Assembly: GCA_017792445.1 (NCBI GenBank)
Contig: CP051232.1
Coordinates: 496,001 to 560,000 of the forward strand
DNA: 64,000 bases
DNA from: Maritimibacter sp.
GTDB taxonomy: Bacteria; Pseudomonadota; Alphaproteobacteria; Rhodobacterales; Rhodobacteraceae
Reading direction: 5' to 3'
Shown here: piece after piece, positions 48,223 to 57,556 of the stretch
Layout of the letters: each line of letters begins with the position of its first letter
How positions within the stretch are numbered: position 1 is the stretch's first letter
Translations under genes and position numbers: made by a program
Notes under the pieces: model-generated
What the model was told of the DNA's origin: nothing
Databases searched by the model: none
Seen by the model: only the letters and a program-made list of their open reading frames with translations

Positions 48223-49761
48223 TTATCTTTGTGGCGAACTCGCGTCAATGGCGTTGCGGCGGCGCAGCGAGAATAGCGTGCCAAGGCCGATTAACATGAG
48301 TATAAAAACGGGCCAATCACCGGTTTTCGCGTAGATTGTCGGCGGGAGGGCTCCCGGGAGGGGCGAGTCGACCCAACCCGCTTCGTTGAGCGGAAGCGAT
48401 GCCACAATTTCGCCACGCGCGTCGATCACCGCCGAGATCCCGGTGTTGGCAGCCCGCACCATCGGCAGCCCCTGCTCGACTGCGCGAAGCCGCGCCTGCG
48501 CGAGATGCTGATAGGGTCCCGAGACCTTGCCGAACCATGCGTCATTCGTGATTTGCAGCAGCCAGCCCGGCCGCGAGGGCGCGGCGTTGACGTCCTGCGG
48601 GAAGATCGCCTCGTAGCAAATCAGCGGCAGCGCGGTGCCAAGCGGCCCAAGGTCCAGAAGCTGCGGACCCGGCCCGAAGCTGTACCCGAAGCCCATGCTG
48701 GACCCGAACAGCGTGGTCCCCACGGCATCGAACATCCATGACAGGGGAAGGTACTCTCCGAAGGGGACGAGGTGATACTTGTCGTATAGGTCGGCCACGA
48801 TGCCGTCGCCATCCAGAACGATCAGGCTATTGAACGCATCCATCCCTTCCCAGCGCTGAATGCCCAGCACGACGGGAACGCCGCCTGCCGCCTGCGCAAC
48901 GCGGTCCAGCAGCGGCTCGGCGTTGTTCAGGACCGTCGGGATCGCGGTCTCCGGCCAGATCACCAGATCGGGACGGCCGTCCGCACCAGCGGCGGTGTAT
49001 TCAAGCTGGCGGCGGAAGAAGGTCGTCGCGTGCTCGGGGTCCCATTTCAGGTGCTGCGCCGCGTTGGGCTGGACCAGCCGGACCACCTGCGGCGCATCGG
49101 GGACAGGCACCGGCTGCCGCGCCTGCCATGCGCCAAAGCCGTAGAGCGCCGCGAAGGGAAGCAGGATCAGCGCCACGGACCGCCAGCGTGGCCACGCGGC
49201 CGACGCAAGCGCCGCTGCAAGAACCGTCAGGAACGTCAGGCCCACCGGCCCGACCCATGCCACAAGCTGCATCGGCGCCCAGCCGACCCAGACGTGGCCG
49301 ATCATCGCCCATGGGAACCCGGTCAGGATGTAGGATCGCGTCAGCTCGACGAAGGCCAGCGACAGGGCAAAGGCCACGGCGCGTCCGTAGCGGCCCGCCC
49401 CGACCCAATGCGCCAAAGCAAAGGCCGCGCCCCAGAACAGCGCGAAGCCGCCCGCCGTGAAGACCAGCGCGAAGGGCGCCATCCAGCCGTGGCGGGCGAT
49501 GTCGACGAAAAAGGGCTCGACGATCCAGAACAGCGACGCGGCGAAGTAACCCGCGCCAAAGCCCCAGCCGATCCACGCCGCCGCCCGAGGTTTCGCGGCA
49601 AGCGCGAAGAACGGATAAACCAGCGCCAGCGCCGCAAGCGTCGCCCACGGCAAACCGACCGGAGCCTGTCCCAGCGCGCCCAATGCGCCCAGCAAAGCCG
49701 CCGCGGGCATCGACCGGCGCGCGAACAGCCCCGGCCTTGCCGCTACGGCGATGTCACTCAC
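48223..49761 (-). CDS. lnt: Apolipoprotein N-acyltransferase
   Basis: Adds the third acyl chain to lipoproteins at the inner membrane. The N-terminal half has about six membrane helices. The C-terminal nitrilase domain has the catalytic triad motifs WPETAIP (Glu), [12 protein letters not shown] (Lys) and LICYEAIFP (Cys). I place the start at the GTG 49761, which overlaps the corC stop and gives 512 residues; the frame continues 18 codons upstream without similarity. Confidence 0.95.
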   Translation of the reverse strand: MSDIAVAARPGLFARRSMPAAALLGALGALGQAPVGLPWATLAALALVYPFFALAAKPRAAAWIGWGFGAGYFAASLFWIVEPFFVDIARHGWMAPFALVFTAGGFALFWGAAFALAHWVGAGRYGRAVAFALSLAFVELTRSYILTGFPWAMIGHVWVGWAPMQLVAWVGPVGLTFLTVLAAALASAAWPRWRSVALILLPFAALYGFGAWQARQPVPVPDAPQVVRLVQPNAAQHLKWDPEHATTFFRRQLEYTAAGADGRPDLVIWPETAIPTVLNNAEPLLDRVAQAAGGVPVVLGIQRWEGMDAFNSLIVLDGDGIVADLYDKYHLVPFGEYLPLSWMFDAVGTTLFGSSMGFGYSFGPGPQLLDLGPLGTALPLICYEAIFPQDVNAAPSRPGWLLQITNDAWFGKVSGPYQHLAQARLRAVEQGLPMVRAANTGISAVIDARGEIVASLPLNEAGWVDSPLPGALPPTIYAKTGDWPVFILMLIGLGTLFSLRRRNAIDASSPQR

Positions 49762-50647
49762 CCGCGACCTGCGGCAAGCGCACGCGAAGGCGCTTGATCC
49801 GCCGCGGATCGGCATCGACCACGACGAACTCGACGCCCGCAGGATGCGGGATCATCTCGCCCCGCGCCGGCACCCGGCCGGACAGCATGAAGACAAGCCC
49901 GCCCAGCGTGTCGATTTCCTCCTGCTCCTCGTCATCCGCGAGGGACAGGCCGATCTCGTGCTCGAACTCTTCCAGCGGCGCAGTCGCCTGAGCGAGGTAG
50001 ACGCCGGGTTTCTCCTGCGTCCAAAGCTGGTCTTCCTCGGTGTCGTGTTCGTCCTCGATCTCGCCGATGACCTGTTCGATCAGGTCCTCGATGGTCACAA
50101 GGCCGTCGACCCCGCCGTACTCGTCTATCACCAAGGCAAGGTGCATCCGCTGAGTCTGCATCTTCTGAAGCAGCACCCCGATCGGCATCGACGGCGGCGC
50201 GAACAGCAGCGGCCGCAGCATCTTGCGAAGGTTGAAGGGGATGCCCGCACCGTTGAAGCCGTGCGTCAGGGCGAAGTCCTTCAGGTGAACCATGCCCAAT
50301 GGCGTGTCGAGCGTACCCTCGAACACCGGCAGACGGGTCAGCCCGCTTTCGCGGAACACGGCCACCAGTTCCTCCATCGAGATATCGACGGGAACCGACA
50401 CGATCTCGGCCTTCGGGATCGCCACGTCCTCGACCCGCATACGGCGCAGGTTGAGCATGCCAAGAACCGCGCCAGCCTGAGCCGACCCGTTCGAGGTGCC
50501 GTTCGTTTCATCTGAATCTTCCGGCTCGACATCCGTCGTGCCGTTCAGGGCTTTCTTGAACCAGGTAAATAACCCGCCCTGCCCGTTCTCAATCTGATCC
50601 TGCGCGCTTTGCGCTGCGCTAGAGGACCCGCTATCCGCGTCGCCCAT
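49754..50647 (-). CDS. corC: CorC/HlyC-type CBS-domain protein
   Basis: 298-residue cytoplasmic protein with two CBS domains (about residues 65-190, including VPVDISMEELVAVF and HLALVIDEYGGVDGLVT) and a C-terminal CorC_HlyC transporter-associated domain (about 215-295, ending VVVDADPRRIKRLRV). It lacks an N-terminal membrane domain. The family influences Mg/Co efflux and membrane damage responses. Conserved ybeY-corC-lnt order. Confidence 0.92.
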   Translation of the reverse strand: MGDADSGSSSAAQSAQDQIENGQGGLFTWFKKALNGTTDVEPEDSDETNGTSNGSAQAGAVLGMLNLRRMRVEDVAIPKAEIVSVPVDISMEELVAVFRESGLTRLPVFEGTLDTPLGMVHLKDFALTHGFNGAGIPFNLRKMLRPLLFAPPSMPIGVLLQKMQTQRMHLALVIDEYGGVDGLVTIEDLIEQVIGEIEDEHDTEEDQLWTQEKPGVYLAQATAPLEEFEHEIGLSLADDEEQEEIDTLGGLVFMLSGRVPARGEMIPHPAGVEFVVVDADPRRIKRLRVRLPQVAGE

Positions 50648-50687
50648 CTTTCCTTTCCACAGACGCGAGCCGTCTTGGCCCGCGCTG

Positions 50688-51167
50688 CTAATATGGGTCC
50701 GGAAGCCCCATGGTTGCAAGTATCTCGACCTCGAGACTTTCCATCAGTTCCGCATCCGCATCGTCGATGTGGTCATAGCCCAACAGATGCAGGACGCCGT
50801 GCACGATTAGATGGGTCACATGGTCCTCTGCGGGCCGCCCCGCCTCGGCGGCTTCCCGCCGACAGGTTTCCACCGCGATGGCGATGTCGCCAAGCTCGCC
50901 GGGTTCGGGCAGGTCGGGCCGGTCGCCGGCTGCTTCGGCCGCGCGTTCCTCGGACGGCCACGACAGGACGTTGGTCGGCGTGGGCTTATCTCGGAAGTCG
51001 CCGTTCAGCACCGCGATGCGGGCGTCGTCGCAGCCAAGAACCGCCGTCTCGAAGTCTTCGGGCTCAAGCCCAAGGTGCCGCAGCGTCGCCGCCTCGGCGC
51101 GCATGGCAAGCGCTTCGAGCTTCAGTGCCTCCCACTCGGGGGCCTCGATCACCACGTCGACAGTCAT
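50688..51167 (-). CDS. ybeY: Endoribonuclease YbeY
   Basis: Single-strand endoribonuclease that acts in 16S rRNA maturation and ribosome quality control. The 159-residue protein carries the zinc motif HGVLHLLGYDH with His123, His127 and His133, and NVLSWPSEE earlier. The ATG at 51167 is preferred to the in-frame start six codons upstream. phoH, usually its direct upstream neighbour, is separated here by a CDF transporter and a methyltransferase. Confidence 0.95.
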   Translation of the reverse strand: MTVDVVIEAPEWEALKLEALAMRAEAATLRHLGLEPEDFETAVLGCDDARIAVLNGDFRDKPTPTNVLSWPSEERAAEAAGDRPDLPEPGELGDIAIAVETCRREAAEAGRPAEDHVTHLIVHGVLHLLGYDHIDDADAELMESLEVEILATMGLPDPY

Positions 51168-51526
51168 GCCCGCCAATGATGCCAAGCGCCGCCGAAAGTA
51201 AAGCCTGCCGCGGCTTGCGCGCCACGATGGACGGGAAAATTCATAAAACCCGACATATTAACCGGAAAGCAGCGTGTCGTTTGGTAAACTGCTATCGGAT
51301 GACATGCGGCGGTCTTTGCCTATCGCCGCGAGGGAGACGTTGAATGCGGAAGGCACGGGCAATCCCGCCCTGCCAGACAGGAAAGAGACCCGCAATGTAC
51401 GTGACCGTCCTGTATCGCAACACCTGCCTGCAGATGTACCTGCGGCCTGCCAAAGCTGCGCGCCGTGTTCCGCGTGCCGCGCCGATGTTGCGGTTGATCG
51501 CCGGCTGACGACGCGCTCGTCCCGGC
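51168..51526. other. Gene-poor gap between ybeY and the CDF gene
   Basis: No established gene is seen in these 359 bases. The only candidate is a 54-codon plus-strand ORF described separately. The left part is AT-rich (around 51235-51300). I find no strong terminator or repeat. Confidence 0.4.
51344..51508 (+). CDS. Possible 54-residue basic small protein
   Basis: Candidate ORF with GAGGGAG 8 bases before the ATG. The product is arginine-rich with three cysteines (MYVTVLYRNTC, then LRPAKAARRVPRAAP). An internal ATG (MYVTVL) also follows a good AGGAAAGAG site and could be the real start. No homolog recognised; in GC-rich DNA such open frames arise by chance, so this is tentative. Confidence 0.25.
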   Translation: MRKARAIPPCQTGKRPAMYVTVLYRNTCLQMYLRPAKAARRVPRAAPMLRLIAG

Positions 51527-52441
51527 TTAGGCGTGCCCAATCACCGGCGCGTCGTGACAGGCGTGCCGCGCGCACTCCAGTTCCAGCGTCGAATGCCCGA
51601 CGCCGAATTTCTCTTTCAATAGCGCCTTGATGCGGCCCTTGATGGCGTCCGCCTCTCCCCAGCGGCCGTCCGCGACCACCACATGCGCTTCCATGGCAGG
51701 GTGATGTTCCTCCATCTGCCACACATGCGCGTGGTGAATGCTGACCACTCCATCGACGCCGCGCAGGCTTTCGACGATCTCTTCGCTGTCCAGTCCCGGC
51801 GGGCTGGCCTGCATCAGGATACGGATCACCTCGCCGATCTCGGCAAAGCCCATCCACAGGATGTAGCCGGCGATCACCAGCGTCACCAGCGGGTCGACCC
51901 ACCACCAGCCGAACACAAGGATGGACACGCCCGCCACGATCACCGCCACCGAGCCCAGCGCATCGGCAAGGTTGTGAAGGAATGCGGCGCGGATGTTCAC
52001 GCTGTCCTTCGACATCGCATAGGTCAGCGCCGCGGTCACCAGATCGACTACCAGCGCGAGCCCGGCGATGATCACGATCATCCGGCCGTTCGCCTCGGAC
52101 GGGTTGAAAAACCGCTCCACCGCTTCATAGACCAGATAAAACGACAGCAGGATCAAGGTGGTATAGTTGATCAGCGCCGCCACCACCTCGGCCCGGCCAT
52201 AGCCGAACGTCATTTTCGCATCCGCCGGCCGACGTGCGATCTTGCGGGCGGCGAAGGCGATCACCAACGACACCGCGTCGCTGAGATTGTGCAGCGCATC
52301 CGCGATCAGGGCGAGCGACCCGGACAGGATACCGCCGACGATCTGCGCCAGCGTCAGGGCGAAATTCACACCGATGGCGCCGTACATCCGCCGGTCGCCC
52401 GCGTCGGGGTCCACGTGGTGGTGATGGTGATGGTGCCCCAT
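51527..52441 (-). CDS. Cation diffusion facilitator (CDF) transporter with His-rich N-terminus
   Basis: Proton-coupled metal efflux pump of 305 residues with six membrane helices and a C-terminal cytoplasmic domain. Metal-site helices contain ADALHNLSDAVSL and FLHNLADALGSVAV, the family's HxxxD motifs. The N-terminus has seven consecutive histidines (residues 3-9), a likely metal-binding lead. The ATG at 52441 begins this His run. Zinc is the most likely substrate, by family. Confidence 0.92.
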   Translation of the reverse strand: MGHHHHHHHVDPDAGDRRMYGAIGVNFALTLAQIVGGILSGSLALIADALHNLSDAVSLVIAFAARKIARRPADAKMTFGYGRAEVVAALINYTTLILLSFYLVYEAVERFFNPSEANGRMIVIIAGLALVVDLVTAALTYAMSKDSVNIRAAFLHNLADALGSVAVIVAGVSILVFGWWWVDPLVTLVIAGYILWMGFAEIGEVIRILMQASPPGLDSEEIVESLRGVDGVVSIHHAHVWQMEEHHPAMEAHVVVADGRWGEADAIKGRIKALLKEKFGVGHSTLELECARHACHDAPVIGHA

Positions 52442-52509
52442 GGCAGCGCCTCCGTGCGTTGCCGCCAGAGTTAGCCGCCGCGGCCCAAGGTGCAAGCCCG
52501 CTGCGGCGT

Positions 52510-53142
52510 TCAGTCCAGCCTCACACTCAGCCCCGTGCGGCCAAGAATCTGGGTCAGGAAACCGTTCGCCGGGTCCGACACGCGGTCGGAATACTCCTGC
52601 GCCGACGCAAGGTTCAGGTTGTCGCCGATCACCATGGCGCCCGGGCGCATCACCGGCGTCAGCAGGTCCAGAACCGTCAGGTACATCGACTTCCAACCAT
52701 CAAGAAACAGCAGGTCGACCGGCCCTTCGACCTGTTTCAGCGTCTCGCGCGCATCGCCTTCCAGCAGCGTGACGATATCCTCGACCCCCGCCCGCGCGAA
52801 GGTGTCACGCAACGCATTGCACTTGTCCGGATGAACCTCGGTGGTGATCAGGCGACCGCCGGTCTCGCGCATCGCGGCGGCGAAATAAAGCGTGCTGATC
52901 CCGAAGGATGCGCCGAACTCGACGACCGTGCGGGCCTGCGCGCCCAGCGCCATCATATAGACAAAGCGCCCCTCTTCCGGCGACAGGGCCAGATACTCCG
53001 ACCCAAGTCGCACGATGTCGTCGGTATTCTCTTCGGGCTTGAAGCCACCGCGTTCGCGCCTCTCGGCGGTGGAACGGTCGGCGGCTTCGTGAAGGCGCGC
53101 GAGTTCGTCCGCGATCTGCGGGTCTTTGGGCAACCAGTCCAT
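52510..53142 (-). CDS. Class I SAM-dependent (O-)methyltransferase
   Basis: 210-residue protein with the SAM-binding motif VVEFGASFGISTLYFAAAM, the acidic motif ITTEVHPDKC and VDLLFLDGWKSMYL, the pattern of the O-methyltransferase/Methyltransf_24 group. Substrate unknown. It lies between phoH and the CDF gene, all on the minus strand, 27 bases past phoH. Confidence 0.85.
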   Translation of the reverse strand: MDWLPKDPQIADELARLHEAADRSTAERRERGGFKPEENTDDIVRLGSEYLALSPEEGRFVYMMALGAQARTVVEFGASFGISTLYFAAAMRETGGRLITTEVHPDKCNALRDTFARAGVEDIVTLLEGDARETLKQVEGPVDLLFLDGWKSMYLTVLDLLTPVMRPGAMVIGDNLNLASAQEYSDRVSDPANGFLTQILGRTGLSVRLD

Positions 53143-53169
53143 GATCTGCTCCTAGTTTGGGGAAGCGGC

Positions 53170-54183
53170 TCAGGAAGTGGCGTCGGCGTCGTACGCCTGA
53201 ATGATCTTGGCCACCAGCGGGTGACGGACCACGTCCTTGGCTGTGAAATAGCTGAACGAGATGTCGCTGATCGCGGCCAGCAGACGCTCGGCATCCTGCA
53301 GGCCCGACTGCACACCGCGCGGCAGGTCAACCTGACTGCGGTCGCCGGTAATCACCATGCGGCTGCCTTCGCCAAGGCGGGTCAGGAACATCTTCATCTG
53401 CATGGTGGTGGCGTTCTGCGCCTCGTCGAGAACCACGAAAGCGTTCGACAAAGTGCGGCCGCGCATGAAGGCCAGCGGCGCGATCTCGATCTTCTTTTCC
53501 TCGAGCAGCTTGGCAAGCTGCTTGGCGGGCAGGAAGTCGTTCAGCGCGTCGTAAAGCGGCTGCATATACGGGTCGACCTTGTCCTTCATATCGCCGGGCA
53601 GGAAGCCCAGCCGTTCGCCCGCTTCGACGGCCGGGCGCGACAGAACGATGCGGTCGACGTGGCCGCCGATGAACATGCTGACGCCGACGGCGACGGCAAG
53701 GTAGGTCTTGCCGGTACCGGCGGGGCCGATGCCGAAGGCAAGCTCGTGCTCGAACAGCGCGCGGACATAGGCTTTCTGCGCCTCGGTCCGCGGTTCGACC
53801 GTTTTCTTGCGGGTCTTGATCTCGACCGAGCCGGAATTGAACATTTCCATCTGGTCACCCGAACGGCTGCCGGTGTCTTCGGGCGTCGCGCCCAACCGAA
53901 GCAGACCGTCGATGTCGCCCGCGTCGACTGAGCGGCCAGCTTCGAGCCGGGTGTAGAGCTGCTGCAAGACCGCCGCCGCCTGACCGCGCGCTTCGCCTTC
54001 GCCGATCACCGCAAGGTGGTTGCCCTTTCGGAAGATCTGCACCCCAAGACCGTGTTCCACCTGTGCCAGATTGCGGTCGAATTCGCCGCAAAGGTCGATC
54101 AGAAGACGGTTGTCGGGAAATTCCAGCAGGGTCTCGTGGATGTCATCCTGCGAGGCGGGCGGGGTCAGCGTGCCAATTGCCAA
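53170..54183 (-). CDS. phoH: PhoH-like ATPase
   Basis: P-loop ATPase with Walker A GIGPAGTGKTYLAVA, Walker B FVVLDEAQNAT, and MVITGDRSQVDLP in the conserved C-terminal part. The N-terminal part resembles an RNA-binding KH-like region. I place the start at the TTG 54183, which has GGAGAG 5 bases upstream and gives 337 residues; an in-frame start at 54273 lies in poorly conserved sequence. Often paired with ybeY, suggesting RNA metabolism. Confidence 0.93.
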   Translation of the reverse strand: MAIGTLTPPASQDDIHETLLEFPDNRLLIDLCGEFDRNLAQVEHGLGVQIFRKGNHLAVIGEGEARGQAAAVLQQLYTRLEAGRSVDAGDIDGLLRLGATPEDTGSRSGDQMEMFNSGSVEIKTRKKTVEPRTEAQKAYVRALFEHELAFGIGPAGTGKTYLAVAVGVSMFIGGHVDRIVLSRPAVEAGERLGFLPGDMKDKVDPYMQPLYDALNDFLPAKQLAKLLEEKKIEIAPLAFMRGRTLSNAFVVLDEAQNATTMQMKMFLTRLGEGSRMVITGDRSQVDLPRGVQSGLQDAERLLAAISDISFSYFTAKDVVRHPLVAKIIQAYDADATS

Positions 54184-54568
54184 AGAGCTCTCCGTTCCCA
54201 AATGTTGTGTCTCAGCGTGACAAGACACGCGACATCGCGCAAGCCGCAATGTCAAAAGTTGATCGGCTGCCATTCAACTTTGAACCGATCCATGTTGCAG
54301 CCGCGTGAATGTCGCGGCGCAGCTTCCAAAAATCGCGGTAAATTCGGGCACGCGGGCAGAGGAAGCGCGACCATTGCGGGCGATTAAAAAATAGGCGCCA
54401 GCGCCCGCCCTGTCATGCGGCGGACTGTCCACAGGTCAACTCAAGCTTGGGGATAACCGGATTCGAGGGTGAGCGAGCGAGTCGGCCCTCGCGATGGGCT
54501 CGGAAAAGCGCCGGATCCGGCGAAATGCCCTGTCCCGGCCGTTTCAGGCCGGGATCAGAACGCAGATA
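54184..54568. other. Intergenic region upstream of phoH
   Basis: I see no gene in these 385 bases. Features are an inverted repeat TCAAAAGTTGA/TCAACTTTGA (54252-54283), a 14-base palindrome CGCCGGATCCGGCG (54509-54522) and an 8-bp hairpin TCCCGGCC/GGCCGGGA (about 54534-54555) just beyond the end of the small secreted-protein gene, which may be its terminator. Confidence 0.45.
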
Positions 54569-54877
54569 TCAATAGCGGCGCAGCACCGACCGTGCGGTTT
54601 CGCGCAGGGCCGCCGAGTTGCCGACACCGCTGCGGTCGCGGCAGACCCGTTCGGCCATCGCGTGCGCGGTCGGATAGTCGTAGCCGGCGGCGACGAGGCT
54701 ATCGATGAATTCCGGGTTCGGACGATCCCAGATCACCTCTTTCCAAGGGCCGCGGAAGCAGCTGACGGTGATCGTCGGACCGTAAGAGTAGTAACGGCCG
54801 TTCCCCTGAGCGTCGGCGGTCGTCGCGGCACCCGCAACGGCCATCGCCGCGGCAGCGGCAAGAGCAACGAATTTCAT
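54569..54877 (-). CDS. Small secreted hypothetical protein
   Basis: 102-residue protein with a clear signal peptide (MKFVALAAAAAMAVAGAATT, cleavage about residue 23). The mature part has VSCFRGPWKEVIWDRP and a second Cys in AERVCRDRSG, so one disulfide is possible. GAGGGG precedes the ATG. The mature domain is about 80 residues. I do not recognise a characterised family. Probably periplasmic. Confidence 0.8.
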   Translation of the reverse strand: MKFVALAAAAAMAVAGAATTADAQGNGRYYSYGPTITVSCFRGPWKEVIWDRPNPEFIDSLVAAGYDYPTAHAMAERVCRDRSGVGNSAALRETARSVLRRY

Positions 54878-55121
54878 GTTTGTACCCCTCAATAACAGAG
54901 CTGAGACACGGCGAGGCCAAGCAGCTGTGGGGGCCTCGTCGCGCGGATGGAACATCCATCCGACGCCAAAGAAGGTAGCGCGGATTGAGAGTAAAGCAGG
55001 AAATATTAATAGACTGTTGATGATAGGAGGAAATCCGCCGCAATCTTGCCGTGATTTAGCAAAATTGATGACGCATTTTCCGCGAATCGACGCTTTCTCA
55101 GACGGTGAAAAGACCCGGATT

Positions 55122-56438
55122 TCAGACCAGTACACCGCCCAGCGAGTTGGGACCGCTTTCGGTGATACGCACCCGACGCAACTCGCCTACCTCTACGTCA
55201 CCTTTGACGTGTACCGCGTGCAGGTAATCTGACTTGCCGGTCATCTGGCCCGCGATGCGGCCTTTGCGCTCGAACAACACACCGACCTCGCGGCCAACCA
55301 TCTCGTCCTGAATCTCGCGCTGCTGGCGGGTCAGAAGCGCCTGAAGCCGCGCCAGACGGTCGCTTGCCGCGTCGGCGTCGACCAACGGACGCTCGGCCGC
55401 CGGGGTTCCGGGACGGGCAGAGTATTTGAAGGAATAGCACTGGCCGTAGCGCACCGCCTCGACCAGAGCCATCGTGTCGGCGAAGTCCTCTTCGGTCTCG
55501 CCCGGGAAGCCGACGATGAAGTCGCCGGACAGCAGGATGTCGGGCCGCGCGGCGCGGATACGCTCGATCAGGCGCAGATAGCTTTCGGCAGTGTGCTTGC
55601 GGTTCATGGCCTTCAGCACCCGATCCGAGCCCGACTGAACCGGCAGGTGCAGGTAAGGCATCAGCTTGTCGCACTCGCCATGCGCGGCGATCAGATCGTC
55701 GTCCATATCGTTCGGGTGCGATGTGGTGAAGCGGATGCGGTCGAGCCCGTCGATCTTCGCCAACGCGCGGATCAGCGTCGCCAGCGACCAGTCGCCGCCC
55801 TCGTGCGCGCCGTGGTAGGCGTTGACGTTCTGCCCCAGCAACGTGATCTCGCGCACACCGCGTTCGACTAGATCGTGCGCCTCGGTCAGCACCTGCGATA
55901 CCGGGCGGGACACTTCGGCGCCTCGCGTGTACGGCACGACGCAGAAGGCGCAGAACTTGTCGCAGCCTTCCTGCACCGTCAGGAACGCGGTCGGCCCACG
56001 CTTGGCCTGCGGGCGCTTTTTCAGCTTCTCGAACTTGTCCTCTTCCGGGAAGTCGGTGTCGACGACCTTCGAGCCGTTCGAGGTTCGCGCCTCCATCTCG
56101 GGCAGGCGGTGATAGCTTTGCGGGCCGACGACAAGATCGACCAGCGGCTGACGACGCATGATCTCTTCGCCCTCGGCCTGCGCGACGCAGCCCGCGACGC
56201 CGATCTTCAGGTCCGGCTTCGCCGCCTTCAGGTCCTTGAACCGGCCCAGTTCGGAATAGACCTTCTCTGCCGCCTTCTCGCGGATGTGGCAGGTGTTCAG
56301 CAGGATCATGTCGGCATCCTCGGGCGTCGAGGTTTCGACATACCCTGCCCCGCCCATGGCCTCGGCCATGCGCTCGCTGTCGTAGACATTCATCTGACAG
56401 CCATAGGTCTTTATGAATAGCTTCCTGGGGTCCGCCAT
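55122..56438 (-). CDS. miaB: tRNA-2-methylthio-N6-dimethylallyladenosine synthase MiaB
   Basis: Radical-SAM methylthiotransferase modifying A37 of tRNA. The N-terminal cluster uses the cysteines in [20 protein letters not shown] and [10 protein letters not shown]. The radical-SAM motif is [15 protein letters not shown] domain ends the 438-residue protein ([13 protein letters not shown], then [13 protein letters not shown]). It is transcribed alone with a 244-base gap downstream. Confidence 0.96.
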   Translation of the reverse strand: MADPRKLFIKTYGCQMNVYDSERMAEAMGGAGYVETSTPEDADMILLNTCHIREKAAEKVYSELGRFKDLKAAKPDLKIGVAGCVAQAEGEEIMRRQPLVDLVVGPQSYHRLPEMEARTSNGSKVVDTDFPEEDKFEKLKKRPQAKRGPTAFLTVQEGCDKFCAFCVVPYTRGAEVSRPVSQVLTEAHDLVERGVREITLLGQNVNAYHGAHEGGDWSLATLIRALAKIDGLDRIRFTTSHPNDMDDDLIAAHGECDKLMPYLHLPVQSGSDRVLKAMNRKHTAESYLRLIERIRAARPDILLSGDFIVGFPGETEEDFADTMALVEAVRYGQCYSFKYSARPGTPAAERPLVDADAASDRLARLQALLTRQQREIQDEMVGREVGVLFERKGRIAGQMTGKSDYLHAVHVKGDVEVGELRRVRITESGPNSLGGVLV

Positions 56439-56532
56439 GTCCGGCTCCGTCCGCTGAAGGGCATCCGCTGAAGTTCAGAGGCGGGCCATACACCCTTGCC
56501 CGCGCTCTTGCAAACCTGCCTGCGTTCGGAAG

Positions 56533-57429
56533 ATGTTAACGCAAAACGAACAGAACGGGCAGACGATGCGCTACTCGAGCCTCGTGGATTTTCTCAACGA
56601 CGGACGCCCGGCCCTTGCGAAGGGGCCGGTGGGAATGATCTTCGTCGAAGATCTGGTCGAGGTCGAAAGCACCATCCGCCATCATCTTGGGCTCAAGTTC
56701 CCCACACTTCTGGTTTTCGGACCGGAAGAGATGACGCTGCCCAACGACATCGCGCAACGGGTGCATCGCATCGACCACCCGATGCAGGCGCGCGGGGCAG
56801 CGGTGGACGCGGTCAACCAGCTGATCGACGCCGCGCCGGGTATCTGGATGTACTACTGCTATAACGCCGAGTACCTGTTCTACCCGTTCTGCGAGACGCG
56901 GTCGGTGACAGAGATGCTGGCCTTCCACACAGAGGAACGGCGCGACGCGATCCTGACCTATGTCATCGACCTATACGCGGGCGACCTTGAGATTCACCCG
57001 GATGCGGTCTGTCTGGACGAGGCCTATCTCGACAAATCCGGCTATTACGCGCTGGCCCGCAAGGACGAGGTCGGCCACCCGCGCGAGCGGCAGCTCGACT
57101 TCTTTGGCGGCCTGCGCTGGCGGTTCGAGGAACACATCCCCGCCGCCAGCCGCCGCATCGACCGCATTTCGATGTTCCGCTCTGCGAAGGGGTTGCGCCT
57201 GCGTCCGAACCACACGTTCTCGGACGAGGAATACAACACCTATTCCTGCCCCTGGCACCACAACATCACGGCTGCGATCTGCTCGTTCCGGACCGCGAAG
57301 GCGTTGAAGACGAACGCCGGTTCGACCTTCGACATCCCGAATTTCGTCTGGCACAACTCCACACCGTTCACGTGGCAATCCAAGCAGTTGCTCGATCTCG
57401 GACTGATGGAGCCGGGGCAATGGTTCTGA
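56533..57429 (+). CDS. Hypothetical protein, possibly glycosyltransferase-like
   Basis: 298-residue soluble protein rich in aromatic residues. Segments such as MYYCYNAEYLFYPFCE, DLYAGDLEIHPDAVCLDEAY, QLDFFGGLRWRFEEHIP and NTYSCPWHHNI suggest a nucleotide-sugar-type or related enzyme, but no catalytic motif is certain. I recall similar proteins in Rhodobacteraceae annotated only loosely as glycosyltransferases. Start could also be the ATG at 56566 (MRYSSLVDFL). Confidence 0.65.
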   Translation: MLTQNEQNGQTMRYSSLVDFLNDGRPALAKGPVGMIFVEDLVEVESTIRHHLGLKFPTLLVFGPEEMTLPNDIAQRVHRIDHPMQARGAAVDAVNQLIDAAPGIWMYYCYNAEYLFYPFCETRSVTEMLAFHTEERRDAILTYVIDLYAGDLEIHPDAVCLDEAYLDKSGYYALARKDEVGHPRERQLDFFGGLRWRFEEHIPAASRRIDRISMFRSAKGLRLRPNHTFSDEEYNTYSCPWHHNITAAICSFRTAKALKTNAGSTFDIPNFVWHNSTPFTWQSKQLLDLGLMEPGQWF

Positions 57430-57556
57430 GGCCGTGATCACGGCAAGTTGCCGCCGTGTGGGCCCAGTGTTGCCGTAATGCCTTAATTCCGCCCGAATCC
57501 ATTTTTAGGGCTTTACCCCAACAAAAATAGACAATCGAGCAGACGCGAGGCAAGAA

